Source of the DNA: UBA2428 sp002343545
GTDB taxonomy: Bacteria > Bdellovibrionota > UBA2428
DNA: 35,481 nucleotides
Assembly: GCA_937952285.1 (NCBI GenBank)
Contig: CALFZE010000105.1
Coordinates: forward strand, 1 to 35,481
Direction: 5' to 3'
Position numbers and translations under genes: made by a program. Below, one piece after another: positions 1 to 7,760 of the stretch (positions within the stretch are counted from its first letter, which is position 1; each line of letters opens with the position of its first letter). The notes below the pieces were generated by a model that saw only the letters and a program-made list of their open reading frames with translations, ran no database searches and was not told the origin of the DNA.

Positions 1-1339
1 CGGCTCCCGCGCCATCGCCCCCCGTCTGGTTCGTCGAACACACGGTACCCTCGGCCGCCTTGCCGTTCGGCGCCGTTTGGCATTTCAGGAAGGCCGGCGA
101 GCTGTCGTGCTCGAGGAGACGCCGCGCGATGCTATTGTCGGCGTAGCCCGCGTTCTCCCCCACGCTATCGGAGAGCGTCGCGAAGTCCAGCGCCTGGTAA
201 ACGTTGTTTTCGGGCGAAGCCGTCGAGGGATCGAAGTTCACGACGACGCCCGCGTCGCAGTAACGGTAAACGTTCGGGTGGTTGGTGAAGGAAGACGTCG
301 AGGCGTTCCAGTAACGGTACTGCTGCACCCAGGAAGTTCCGTTGAACCAGCACTTGTAGCCCGTGCCGACGCGGCCGTCGCAATCGTACTCGTAGCGGGC
401 CCCCGTCGCGAGGTTGGTCGTCTTCACGCATTTCGACACGCGAAAGCCGTAGACCGCGTTCGGGATCCCTTCCTTCGGAGCGTCCACGCTCACGATGCCG
501 GCCGTCGCGACGTCGCGAAAACGCATCTTCGGCCACTCGTTCGCGCCGAGGCGGATCCCCGCGGTCATATTGCAGCGGGGGAAGCCCATCTTCCCGGTTT
601 CGTTGCCGAGCCAAGTCCCGCCCATCTCGGCGCAAAGCTCCTCGGGCGCGGCGCCGGCCGAATAAGTGCAGTCCCCGATCTTGAGGTTCGAAGCGTCGGC
701 TTCCTCGAAGGAGAGACGAATCGGGATGGACTGCTGAAAACCGGCCGCCGATCCGGAAGTCGCGCTCTGCGGCTTCATCCAGACCTTCAGCCGCGCGATC
801 CAAGTGTTCGCCGCGATGGGTGCCTGGTCGATCTCGAGCACGGCCTGCTCGAGCTGAAGCCGATCCCAGTTCGCGCTCGCCGCGTTCGCGACGGACCCGG
901 ATCCCGAGGCCGGCGTCGCGCTCGACACGTTGATCGTCGTCGGCGTTACGACGCCCGCGGCGCTCATCGAGTAACCATTGCGCTGCGCCCACGTCGAAAG
1001 GAGGTGACCCTGCAGCTTGAGCGAAGGCACCGGAATCTGGACCGGGGTGGGGGGCGCGCCCACGGAAGGAAGGAGGGATTTGGCGATGCGGTAGTCCATG
1101 GCGCCGAACTTGAGCGAGGCTTGGCATTGCCCGCTCACGCCGAGGATGTAGCGAAGCGTGAGCTCGAAGTCCTGCGCCTTCGACTTCATGTCGACGGAGG
1201 CTTGCCCCTTCATCGTCTGCGACATGATGTTCGAGAAGATCATCGAGAGGAAACCGAGGAAGCCCACGGCGACGAGCACGGCCGTCAGCGAGAAACCTTG
1301 GCGAGAGCCCCGAGGGTGAACGCGGCGAAACTTCGGCAT
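1..1339 (-). CDS. Pseudopilin-like exported protein, 3' end cut by the window edge
   Basis: The frame is open from an ATG at 1339 to position 1, so at least 446 residues are present and the C-terminus is missing. The N-terminus has a basic leader ending in RQG, then FSLTAVLVAVGFLGFLSMIF. This fits a class III (prepilin peptidase) signal, with cleavage expected after the Gly before the Phe. Position 5 after cleavage is Ala, not the Glu typical of major pilins. The rest looks extracellular: Thr/Ser/Asn-rich, with paired cysteines in the second half (for example an ECDCDG motif and a CWFNGTSW motif). A minor pilin or type II secretion pseudopilin-like surface protein is the best description; I do not recognise a named family. 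There is no Shine-Dalgarno site, but TACACT lies 6 nt upstream of the ATG. Confidence 0.8.
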   Translation of the reverse strand, partial: MPKFRRVHPRGSRQGFSLTAVLVAVGFLGFLSMIFSNIMSQTMKGQASVDMKSKAQDFELTLRYILGVSGQCQASLKFGAMDYRIAKSLLPSVGAPPTPVQIPVPSLKLQGHLLSTWAQRNGYSMSAAGVVTPTTINVSSATPASGSGSVANAASANWDRLQLEQAVLEIDQAPIAANTWIARLKVWMKPQSATSGSAAGFQQSIPIRLSFEEADASNLKIGDCTYSAGAAPEELCAEMGGTWLGNETGKMGFPRCNMTAGIRLGANEWPKMRFRDVATAGIVSVDAPKEGIPNAVYGFRVSKCVKTTNLATGARYEYDCDGRVGTGYKCWFNGTSWVQQYRYWNASTSSFTNHPNVYRYCDAGVVVNFDPSTASPENNVYQALDFATLSDSVGENAGYADNSIARRLLEHDSSPAFLKCQTAPNGKAAEGTVCSTNQTGGDGAGA

Positions 1340-1414
1340 GGATTCAGTGTAGCATAGCCAAACGCGGCGACGGCCCTTTCGAGACCCGCGACATCAGCGG
1401 TTTAGGACGCAAAA

Positions 1415-1729
1415 TCAAAGGGAAGGGGAAAGCCGCGAAAGAATCTCGACTTCGAGCCGCGGATCGCGGCTGCGATCGAGGGCTTCGAGCTGCGCGAAAC
1501 TCGGACGCAACGCGAGGATCAGCGTGCGACGGCGAAGCTGCCGACCGTCGCGGATCCAGGGCCAGCGTTCGAGCGTCACGCGGTAGTCCTCCTGCGAGAG
1601 CTCGAGCCCCGCAGGATCGCGCGCGGGACGCGAGACGTCGGGTGACGCGCGAAAACCCGGGGCGAGCGAAGCGCAGCCGCCGAGCCAAGCCATGCCGACG
1701 ATGCCAAGGCTCCGAAGCAAAACGCTCAT
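1415..1729 (-). CDS. Small lipoprotein, function unknown (104 aa)
   Basis: The start at 1729 is chosen because it gives a lipoprotein signal peptide, MSVLLRSLGIVGMAWLGGC, with lipobox LGGC and the lipidated Cys at residue 19. A longer reading would run back through the tRNA gene and is not credible. The mature part is about 85 residues, hydrophilic and Arg-rich, with a WPWIRDGRQLRRRTL segment, and ends in LSPSL. No known domain is recognised. It lies 75 nt upstream of the pseudopilin-like gene on the same strand and could be cotranscribed with it. A purine-rich GAGAGAGG just before the ATG may be the ribosome binding site. Confidence 0.65.
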   Translation of the reverse strand: MSVLLRSLGIVGMAWLGGCASLAPGFRASPDVSRPARDPAGLELSQEDYRVTLERWPWIRDGRQLRRRTLILALRPSFAQLEALDRSRDPRLEVEILSRLSPSL

Positions 1730-1820
1730 CCTCTCTCTTCGGAGCGGAGGGGCTTTGGCGGGAACGAAAATTTTGACGCCTTTGACCGACTCGCACGGCG
1801 GCCCTATAAAGTGCGGGTCT

Positions 1821-1909
1821 CCCCGCATGGTGAAATCGGTAGACACACGGGACTTAAAATCCCGTGCTGCGCAAGCGGCGTGCCAGTTCGATTCTGGCTG
1901 CGGGGACCA
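1821..1909 (+). tRNA. tRNA-Leu(UAA), CCA encoded
   Basis: The acceptor stem CCCCGCA (1821-1827) pairs perfectly with TGCGGGG (1899-1905). Discriminator A and CCA follow at 1906-1909. The anticodon stem CGGGA/TCCCG encloses the loop CTTAAAA, giving anticodon TAA at 1855-1857. A long variable arm (TGCTGCGCAAGCGGCG region) and a T loop with GTTCGATTC support a class II leucine tRNA. It reads UUA and UUG, which are rare codons in this high-GC genome. Confidence 0.95.
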
Positions 1910-1949
1910 CGGCTTGGCGGACGCGCACGGACGCGTTATTTTCCCGCCC

Positions 1950-2297
1950 ATGCCCCACTTGAGCGTCGTCGCCATCCTCCTGCAGATTCAATGCGCGCAG
2001 CAACCCCTCGAATCGAGCCAGCTTCTTCGCTACGGCCAGGTCGCTTACCGCATCGAGACGGGGGCGAGACGCGGCGAGGTCGCGCTCGCGCGCTTCGAAG
2101 CGATCGAGCGGATCGGCGATAGTCACGGCGTAAAAGCGCTTTGCGCCGAAGGCGCACGGAGCCACCGGGAAGCGTCTCCGGTCACCCTTGAGCTCGAGGC
2201 GCCTTCCGGCCTCTCGAGCCGTCTCGTCGCGATGGGGATCCAAACGCGCGGCGCGCGGATCCTTATTCGAGTCCCGCGATTTCCGAGCGATTCTTGA
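1950..2297 (+). CDS. Possible small protein, function unknown (115 aa)
   Basis: This frame fills the 353 nt between the tRNA and clpP, starting at an ATG 40 nt after the tRNA and overlapping the 3' end of the convergent clpP by 35 nt. Its codons look reasonable for the genome, and the N-terminus (MPHLSVVAILLQIQCAQQP) is mildly hydrophobic, as in a weak signal peptide. There is no recognisable Shine-Dalgarno site and no domain. An antisense frame over the same DNA is also open but runs into the tRNA anticodon arm, so this strand is preferred. It may equally be non-coding. Confidence 0.35.
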   Translation: MPHLSVVAILLQIQCAQQPLESSQLLRYGQVAYRIETGARRGEVALARFEAIERIGDSHGVKALCAEGARSHREASPVTLELEAPSGLSSRLVAMGIQTRGARILIRVPRFPSDS

Positions 2298-2841
2298 TGA
2301 TCTTCGAGATGAGCCCGAGTTCCAGTGCCTCGTCGGGGTCGAGCCACTTGTCGCGATCCGTAAGCTTCTGGATGACTTCGAGCGGTTTGCCCGTTTCTTG
2401 GGCGTAAAGACGATTGATCTTCTCCTTCGTCTTCACGATGTCGCGCGCGTGGATTTCGAGGTCCGAAGCCTGGCCCTGCAGCACGCCCGAAATGAGCGGT
2501 TGGTGGATGAGGAGTTTCGCGTTGGGCAGCGCGAAGCGGCGCTCCTTCGGCGCGCAGAGCGCGATGAGCGAGCCCATGCTCGCCGCGAGGCCCGCGACGA
2601 TCGTGTAGACGGGCGGCTGGATGAAGCGCGCGACGTCGAAGACCGAGAAGCCCGAATTGATCTCGCCGCCCGGCGAGTCGATGAAAAGATAGATCGGCTT
2701 TTTCGCGTCGACCTTCTCGAGGGCGAGAAGCTGGCGATTAACCTTGTACGCGAGCCGCGAATTCACGCCGCCGCTCATGTGCACGATGCGACGGTCGAAG
2801 AGGTGTTGGTCGACGGGGTTGAGCGTAAACGGCAATTGCAT
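2263..2841 (-). CDS. clpP: ClpP-family serine protease
   Basis: Proteolytic subunit of a Clp-type ATP-dependent protease. The catalytic triad is visible: Ser88 in GLAASMGS, His113 in LLIHQP and Asp164 in DRDKW. The oxyanion motif SPGGEINSGF (residues 56-65) is present. At 192 residues it matches mature ClpP length, but the N-terminus MQLPFTLNPVDQHLFDRRIV is unlike classical ClpP, and no clpX, clpA or tig lies nearby. It may therefore be a second, divergent ClpP paralogue. GGAGGG abuts the ATG directly, too close for a normal Shine-Dalgarno, and TAGCAT lies 6 nt upstream of the ATG. Assignment to the ClpP family is firm; which paralogue it is, and its ATPase partner, cannot be told here. Confidence 0.92.
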   Translation of the reverse strand: MQLPFTLNPVDQHLFDRRIVHMSGGVNSRLAYKVNRQLLALEKVDAKKPIYLFIDSPGGEINSGFSVFDVARFIQPPVYTIVAGLAASMGSLIALCAPKERRFALPNAKLLIHQPLISGVLQGQASDLEIHARDIVKTKEKINRLYAQETGKPLEVIQKLTDRDKWLDPDEALELGLISKIIKNRSEIAGLE

Positions 2842-2996
2842 CCCTCCATGCTAACGCAGGCCCGCCGGCCTGGGAACTCGCGGCCGACCCGCCAAGGGCC
2901 GAGATTTCTTGACGGCCTCTTTTCACGACGCCCTTCATCAAAACTTCATCGGTTCCGCCCGCGCTTCGTCCGATAAAGAGGTCTGGAGGACTTTAC

Positions 2997-4466
2997 GTGG
3001 GCTTATTCCGAAAGCACGTTTACCTGGGGATCCTGACGACCTTCGCGACGCCCCCGGCGGAAGCGACGAGCGTCTCGAGCCAGCCGGCCGGCCTCACCGT
3101 TTCCCCTCCGACGGGCCCGAACGCCGCGGCCCCGAACCACAACGCGCCCACGCCGGCCACGCCACCCGCGGGCGTCGAAGCGAACTCGCGGCCCGCGTGC
3201 AAGGCCGCCTTCGAGGGGAACGACAAGGTGAAAGCCGCCCTCGAGGCCCTCGATTTCACGAAGGAATCCGGCCTGACTTTTCAGACGATCCTCCGCATGC
3301 CTCCGGCCCAACGCGAGAGGGCTCCCACCGCGAACACCATCAAGCAGCACTTCACGACGGTCAGCACTTATCTGGCGGGCCGCGACGGACCGAGCTGCCT
3401 CGGCAGTCGCGAGGCCTACGAGAACTTCTGCATGGCGATGGGCCATTGGCTTACGATGGGCTACCAAGCCCCGACCCAAAACGAAGGCGGCTACATTCGG
3501 TTGAAGAGCCCGACGAATCCGGACGACGTCTTCGAACGACGCCTCCTGTCCGGTTATCTCACTTCGCGGAAGGAGAATCCGCGCGCGGCCGTCGCGAGCG
3601 CGTGGACGCTCTCGCGCGGGCAGCAGGTCGTCGGCAACATCCTTGCGCAACCGACCTTCGACGCCACCGGCAAAGTCCTCAACGACGGCAAAGCGGAATG
3701 GCAACTCCAACTGCACCAGATCCAGTTCAACGCCGAGGGCGGCGTCGGCATCCCGAAGCGAAGCTACGCCGTCAAAGATCTCCAAAATCGGGGCAACGCT
3801 CCGTGCTCCGACACGACCTACAATCCTTTCGCCCTACTCGAAAAGGCCCATACGATCGATCCGACGGCTTCGCTCGCCAAGGCCGACACGTCGTCCCTCT
3901 TGAACCAAGCTCGCGTCGTCGGACACGGCATCACCGAGGGCCTCGCGACGAGCCCGATCGTCGACAACCCCCTCGTTACGCCCAAAGTCCCCGAGAGCAT
4001 CCGGAAGGTCGGACACGAGGCCGTCGAAAGGACGACGGAAACGGCGCTGAATTCCTCCGTGACGGAACCCGTCGTCCGGCGAATCGACGACGCCCTCCGA
4101 CCCACGCCGCCGTCGGCTCCGACGCCGGCCGCGCCGGTCACGTCCCCGTCGCCGACGCCGGCACGGGTTGCCGAGTCGGCCGCCCCGAGACCTTCGCCCG
4201 AACCCACCGAGCGCGAGACGACGGCCTCCTTGCCGCCGCCTCCGCCGCCTTCCGCACCGCCGGCCCCGGCTCCCTTGGCGGAACCCACGCTACCCGCGCT
4301 TACCGAGAGCGAAGCGAACTACCAACCCCGGTCGGAGCACTTCCGCGAACCCGCGGAAAGCCCCGAGACCCCCAAGAAGAAGGGCATCAACTGGCTCACG
4401 GTGGCTTTCTGGGTGGGACTGGCGGCCGCGATCGGCGGCGCCTTCATGCTGGCTAAGAAGAAGTAA
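2997..4466 (+). CDS. Exported protein with Pro-rich stalk and C-terminal membrane tail, function unknown (489 aa)
   Basis: The start is a GTG at 2997 with a good Shine-Dalgarno TGGAGGA 7-8 nt upstream. The N-terminus VYLGILTTFATPPAEA resembles a short signal peptide. Residues about 65-300 form a globular region with several Cys, with no family recognised. Residues about 365-430 are extremely rich in Pro and Ala. The C-terminus has PKKK, a hydrophobic span (INWLTVAFWVGLAAAIGGAFML) and a final AKKK, giving a transmembrane tail with positive flanks. This suggests a periplasmic or surface domain held on a flexible stalk. It is divergent from clpP and convergent with the next gene, which has a similar plan. 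Confidence 0.8.
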   Translation: MGLFRKHVYLGILTTFATPPAEATSVSSQPAGLTVSPPTGPNAAAPNHNAPTPATPPAGVEANSRPACKAAFEGNDKVKAALEALDFTKESGLTFQTILRMPPAQRERAPTANTIKQHFTTVSTYLAGRDGPSCLGSREAYENFCMAMGHWLTMGYQAPTQNEGGYIRLKSPTNPDDVFERRLLSGYLTSRKENPRAAVASAWTLSRGQQVVGNILAQPTFDATGKVLNDGKAEWQLQLHQIQFNAEGGVGIPKRSYAVKDLQNRGNAPCSDTTYNPFALLEKAHTIDPTASLAKADTSSLLNQARVVGHGITEGLATSPIVDNPLVTPKVPESIRKVGHEAVERTTETALNSSVTEPVVRRIDDALRPTPPSAPTPAAPVTSPSPTPARVAESAAPRPSPEPTERETTASLPPPPPPSAPPAPAPLAEPTLPALTESEANYQPRSEHFREPAESPETPKKKGINWLTVAFWVGLAAAIGGAFMLAKKK

Positions 4467-4520
4467 AGGCCTCGGCCGGGGTCGCGCGCGCGAGCCCTCG
4501 CCGGGCCGGGGCGTCGACCC

Positions 4521-5366
4521 TTAACGGCGCGCCCAGAGCAGGCCGCCCACGAAGCCCGTCAGGAAGAGCAGCGGGGCGAGCATCCAGAGCAGCGAGCGGA
4601 GCGGCGCCACGGACTCGAGACCGCCGAGTAGCGAAGCGGGCTGGCGCTTGGGATCCGCCTTGACCGAGGCGAACTCGCGTTTCACGTCGTGGAGCGCGCG
4701 GAGAAGCTCGCTCTGCTCGGCGTCGTTCCACACGAGGCCGACTTCGATGCCGCGCACGGCCCGGGCCGCGACGCGATCGGAGAGCCGCACGTATTTTTCC
4801 TCGAGCACGCCGCGTTTCGCGACGAGACGGGACTGGCGGAAGAGACCTTCGTCGCGCCAGAGGATGAGCTGGCGGCAGAACGCGAGGTAGTCGTCGAACT
4901 CGGCTTCGACGCCGTACTTCACGGCGACGGGGCGCGAGCGCTCGAGCCGCACGAGTTCCGAGGCGAGCTGCTGCGTGAGCGCGCGGGGATGGATGTAGGG
5001 CGGAATCTGCGCGTCGTCCATCTGCGCGGGGTCGAGCGCCATCGCGCGCCAGAGCGCCTTCTGAAAGCTCTCGAGCTCGGTCCAGGTCCACTCCGTCGTG
5101 CGGATCGTCGTCTTGCGCGACGTGAAAGCTTCTTCCAGTTTCTGGAGCCGCTCCTCGATGCGGACCATCGCCTGGCCCGGCGTCGCGCGCGGCGGAACTT
5201 TGCTGCTCTCCGCGATCCAGGAGGCGTGCGGCGGCGGCCGGTTCACGTTGCCCTTCAGGGGAATCTCGGCGACTTCGGGTTCGGCGTCACGCTCCTCTTC
5301 GGTCTTCGCGAAGGAGGGGCGGATCACGCTGAGCACGGCGAGAAAGCAAAGGCTGAACGTCTTCAT
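4521..5366 (-). CDS. Exported protein with C-terminal membrane anchor, function unknown (281 aa)
   Basis: The start at 5366 gives a clear signal peptide, MKTFSLCFLAVLSVIRPSFA, cleaved near AKTEEE. Longer readings add low-complexity sequence and are rejected. The middle is helical and charged, with Trp-rich (TEWTWTELESF) and Leu/Arg-rich segments. The C-terminus has one hydrophobic span (LLWMLAPLLFLTGFVGGLLW) ending in ARR. This predicts a periplasmic domain anchored by its C-terminal tail. It converges with the gene ending at 4466, only 54 nt away. No named family is recognised. Confidence 0.8.
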   Translation of the reverse strand: MKTFSLCFLAVLSVIRPSFAKTEEERDAEPEVAEIPLKGNVNRPPPHASWIAESSKVPPRATPGQAMVRIEERLQKLEEAFTSRKTTIRTTEWTWTELESFQKALWRAMALDPAQMDDAQIPPYIHPRALTQQLASELVRLERSRPVAVKYGVEAEFDDYLAFCRQLILWRDEGLFRQSRLVAKRGVLEEKYVRLSDRVAARAVRGIEVGLVWNDAEQSELLRALHDVKREFASVKADPKRQPASLLGGLESVAPLRSLLWMLAPLLFLTGFVGGLLWARR

Positions 5367-5424
5367 GGAATCTTCATCGGACGTGGTGGCCCCGGATTTG
5401 AGCCCGAGCGCCGTCAGCAATACG

Positions 5425-6480
5425 TCAGCGACGGCGGAGCACGGCCCAGAGCCCCTCGGCGCCTCGCGTCGGGGCGAGCCACTTCCACTCCAGGATATCG
5501 AAGCCCTCGCGCGCATACTCGCGGAGTTCCCACTGCGTCATGCCGTAGGGAGGGCCGCCGGGAAGGGTGCCCAAGTAGAAGACGCCGAAGTAGAGGGCGC
5601 CCGGCTTGAGCAAGCGGACGAGGCCGCGCAGGTATTCGGCGCGACGCTCGGGATCGATGGCACAGAGGGCCGCCACGTCGAAGACGCCCTCGAACGAAGC
5701 CGCGGGATGCGTCGAGAAAAATTCAAAGAGATCCGCGCGTTCGTAGCGAAGCTTCGACGTTGGGTAGAGCGCGCGAAACTCACGTTCGGCGTCTTCGGCG
5801 AAGTCCAGGGCCGTCACCCGAAAGCCGCTCCGCTCAAAAAGAACGGCATCGTGGGCGCGGCCGGCCGCCGGCACGAGCAGCGCGGGCGAGGGGGAAAGCT
5901 CCTTCAGGGAGCGCTCCAGGCGGGGCCAGGCCTCGACCAAAGTCGGATGCGGCCCGCCGCGTTCCCAGCCGTCTTCGCCGTCGCGGTAGACCTTTTCCCA
6001 GGTCGCGCGCTCGTTCACGAGAAAGTCCGTGCGCCGAAAGCGCCCGGGCCGAAACGCGGCGAGCGCGGCCTCGTCCATGGCTTCCCACAAGGTCGCCTGC
6101 GCCGTGCGGGAGCACACGAGGGGAATGGCGTGGGGCCCGACGATCGCGTGAAGTCGATCCCATTCGTCGACCTTAAGATCTTGGATCGGCACCTCGACGA
6201 GACCGCCGCCCGCCAGGCGAAAGCGCGCGACGTCGTCCGCGACCGACTCGGCAAGCCGCGCGACCCAAGGCGCGTCGAAGGCGTTCACCCAACAAGCCTC
6301 GCCCTCGCATTCGGCGAGAAGGCGGCGCGGGGAATCCGCGCGGCGATGAAAGCTCGCGAGAAGCGCCCGCGTCCAGGCCTCATCCTGCACGCGCAAACCG
6401 TCGAAGAGCGGGTAGCCTTCTTCGTCGATCTCGATCGTGTAGCGAGGCTCGGTCGACGCGCCGTCTAGCTTTCCCGTCAT
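5425..6480 (-). CDS. TPMT-like SAM-dependent methyltransferase with extra N-terminal domain (351 aa)
   Basis: The C-terminal half (about 165-351) resembles the thiopurine S-methyltransferase family. It has a Trp at WEKVYRDGEDGW, then ALLVPAAGRAHDAVLFERSG (glycine-poor SAM motif I as in TPMT), ALDFAEDAEREF (motif II acidic position) and FDVAALCAIDPERRAEYL. The N-terminal 150 residues (EIDEEGYPLFDGLRVQ, later VNAFDAPWVARL) faintly resemble DUF1285; this is inference. The substrate is unknown. The ATG at 6480 is preferred to the ATG at 6504, which would overlap the divergent gene. TATTGT lies 8 nt upstream of the start. Confidence 0.75.
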   Translation of the reverse strand: MTGKLDGASTEPRYTIEIDEEGYPLFDGLRVQDEAWTRALLASFHRRADSPRRLLAECEGEACWVNAFDAPWVARLAESVADDVARFRLAGGGLVEVPIQDLKVDEWDRLHAIVGPHAIPLVCSRTAQATLWEAMDEAALAAFRPGRFRRTDFLVNERATWEKVYRDGEDGWERGGPHPTLVEAWPRLERSLKELSPSPALLVPAAGRAHDAVLFERSGFRVTALDFAEDAEREFRALYPTSKLRYERADLFEFFSTHPAASFEGVFDVAALCAIDPERRAEYLRGLVRLLKPGALYFGVFYLGTLPGGPPYGMTQWELREYAREGFDILEWKWLAPTRGAEGLWAVLRRR

Positions 6481-6487
6481 GCCCCGA

Positions 6488-6494
6488 TACAATA
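6488..6494. promoter_or_regulatory. Overlapping divergent -10-like elements
   Basis: Only 22 nt separate two divergent start codons (minus ATG at 6480, plus ATG at 6503). The single AT-rich patch there reads TACAAT on the plus strand (6488-6493, 9 nt before the plus ATG) and TATTGT on the minus strand (6489-6494, 8 nt before the minus ATG). Neither gene has a Shine-Dalgarno site in this space. The arrangement suggests one element serving as -10 box in both directions for leaderless or nearly leaderless transcripts. No convincing -35 elements were found. Confidence 0.45.
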
Positions 6495-6502
6495 GATTCC
6501 GC

Positions 6503-7069
6503 ATGAAACCCTTTCAAATCGTTCGCGGTCTTTTCGGGCTCGCGCTTATTTTCTTGGGGTTCAGCCTGGGGTGGGTCGCCGGGCTGCGGCGCGGCGGCAG
6601 CCTCGCCCCCGAAACGCTGCAGCCCGCCTGGATCTTGCTCGGGGCGTCCATCGTCTGCGCCCTCGCCGTGGGACTCATCGTGTGGGGTTTGCGCGCGAAA
6701 CCGCGGCCCGCCGGCAACGAACGGAGCCGCATCCTGGACCTCGCGGAGATCTACCGCGACGCCCGCCGGGCCGGCCCGCGGCCGCCGCTCTTCACGGACG
6801 CCGCGCGGGAGTCTCGGCTCGTCGTTCCCCTGCCGATCGAAAACCTCGCGGCCGAAACGGAGTGCGAGTTCGTCGTGGAACACTGGCAGGGCGCCCCGCT
6901 TCGCGTCACCTGCGGGGGCGAAAGCTGGACGCTCCGCCCCCAACAGCTTCTGCGCCTTCGCGTCGGCGCGGGCCAGAAACTCGAGATCCGCGACACGGGC
7001 ACCGACCTGAAAGCCGATGCCCCGTACGTCTTGGTGCACCGGCGCTCGCTCGAAAACGAAAATACCTGA
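6503..7069 (+). CDS. Two-TM membrane protein, function unknown (188 aa)
   Basis: The start at 6503 places a hydrophobic segment (IVRGLFGLALIFLGFSLGWVAGL) at residues 5-27 and a second (WILLGASIVCALAVGLIVWGL) at about 43-63, followed by a soluble C-terminal domain of about 120 residues. That domain ends with alternating beta-like segments (LRVTCGGESWTLRPQQLLRL). No known family is recognised. It is the first gene of a pair with the RDD protein, which starts 14 nt after its stop. Confidence 0.75.
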   Translation: MKPFQIVRGLFGLALIFLGFSLGWVAGLRRGGSLAPETLQPAWILLGASIVCALAVGLIVWGLRAKPRPAGNERSRILDLAEIYRDARRAGPRPPLFTDAARESRLVVPLPIENLAAETECEFVVEHWQGAPLRVTCGGESWTLRPQQLLRLRVGAGQKLEIRDTGTDLKADAPYVLVHRRSLENENT

Positions 7070-7082
7070 TAGGATCACGGAC

Positions 7083-7598
7083 ATGGCTCGTTTTCCTCAG
7101 TTGGCCCGTCAACCGCTTCTCCGCAGCCCGGGCAGCGTGAACCCCGAGAACCGCGTCTGGGCCAAAGCGATCGATGCCCTGCTCGTGGCGCTCTTCGCCT
7201 TGGCCATCTCTTTCTTTTCGCCGCTCGCGAGCGTCGCCTTCGTGATCGTCGCCTGGACGGCCCTCGATTCGCTCGGACGGGGTCAATCCCCGGGCAAATG
7301 GCTGCTCGGCCTGCATACGATCGAGCTTCGGCGCGGACAAAAACCGGACTGGAAGCGCGCTTGGCTGCGAAACCTTCCGTTCCTCCAGATCCAACTTGGC
7401 TTCGCCTTCGGCGGAATCTGGATCTGGCTGCTGCTCGTACCGGGCCTCGTCTGGATCGGGCTCGAAACCTATTTCATTTTCCGTCTCGAAAGCGGCCTGC
7501 GGGTGGGCGATCTCCTGAGCGGCACGCGCGTCTTCGACTACAAAGACGAGCACACCAAGTTCATCGAACAATTCCTCAAGGACCAAGAAGACCCCTAA
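7083..7598 (+). CDS. RDD-family membrane protein (171 aa)
   Basis: It contains the RDD-family pattern: NRVWAKAIDALLVALFALA (Arg plus Asp in the first membrane helix), GRGQSPGKWLLGLHTI in the central loop and a late membrane helix (WIWLLLVPGLVWIGLETYFIF) followed by GLRVGDLLSGTRVF. RDD proteins are small integral membrane proteins whose role is mostly unknown; some are linked to ion transport. The start at 7083 follows TAGGAT by 7 nt with no Shine-Dalgarno. The stop codon overlaps the left arm of the inverted repeat that follows. Confidence 0.85.
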   Translation: MARFPQLARQPLLRSPGSVNPENRVWAKAIDALLVALFALAISFFSPLASVAFVIVAWTALDSLGRGQSPGKWLLGLHTIELRRGQKPDWKRAWLRNLPFLQIQLGFAFGGIWIWLLLVPGLVWIGLETYFIFRLESGLRVGDLLSGTRVFDYKDEHTKFIEQFLKDQEDP

Positions 7599-7677
7599 AA
7601 GGCGTCAGGCTCTTTTTGGTAGCAACACCGCATCATAATGACGCGCGTGCGCTACCAAAAAGAGCCTGACGCCTTTT
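7597..7677. repeat. Perfect 27-bp inverted repeat, REP-like or bidirectional terminator
   Basis: The left arm at 7597-7623 begins AAAAGGCGTCAGGC and its exact reverse complement lies at 7651-7677, separated by a 27-nt loop. The arms start with AAAA and end with TTTT, so the transcript on either strand would form a long hairpin followed by a short U-run. It sits between the RDD gene and the DsbA-like lipoprotein gene. The GGCGTCAGGC core resembles mobile palindromic (REP-type) repeats; that resemblance is from memory and untested. A strong terminator is the minimal reading. Confidence 0.85.
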
Positions 7678-7760
7678 CGCTTATGCCGCCGCGTGGCGCT
7701 TTCGGTGGAAGCGTCGTAGAGTTTCGACTGAACTTTCAAGTAGGGAGACCCAAAAGCGTC

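Noticed and set aside
77..1357. Plus-strand ORF of 426 aa
   Set aside because: It is an Arg/His-rich antisense shadow of the pseudopilin-like gene, which has a real signal sequence and balanced composition.
1854..2243. Minus-strand ORF of 129 aa between the tRNA and clpP
   Set aside because: It terminates inside the tRNA anticodon arm, and its C-terminus is the usual translation of tRNA sequence. It overlaps a better-placed plus-strand frame.
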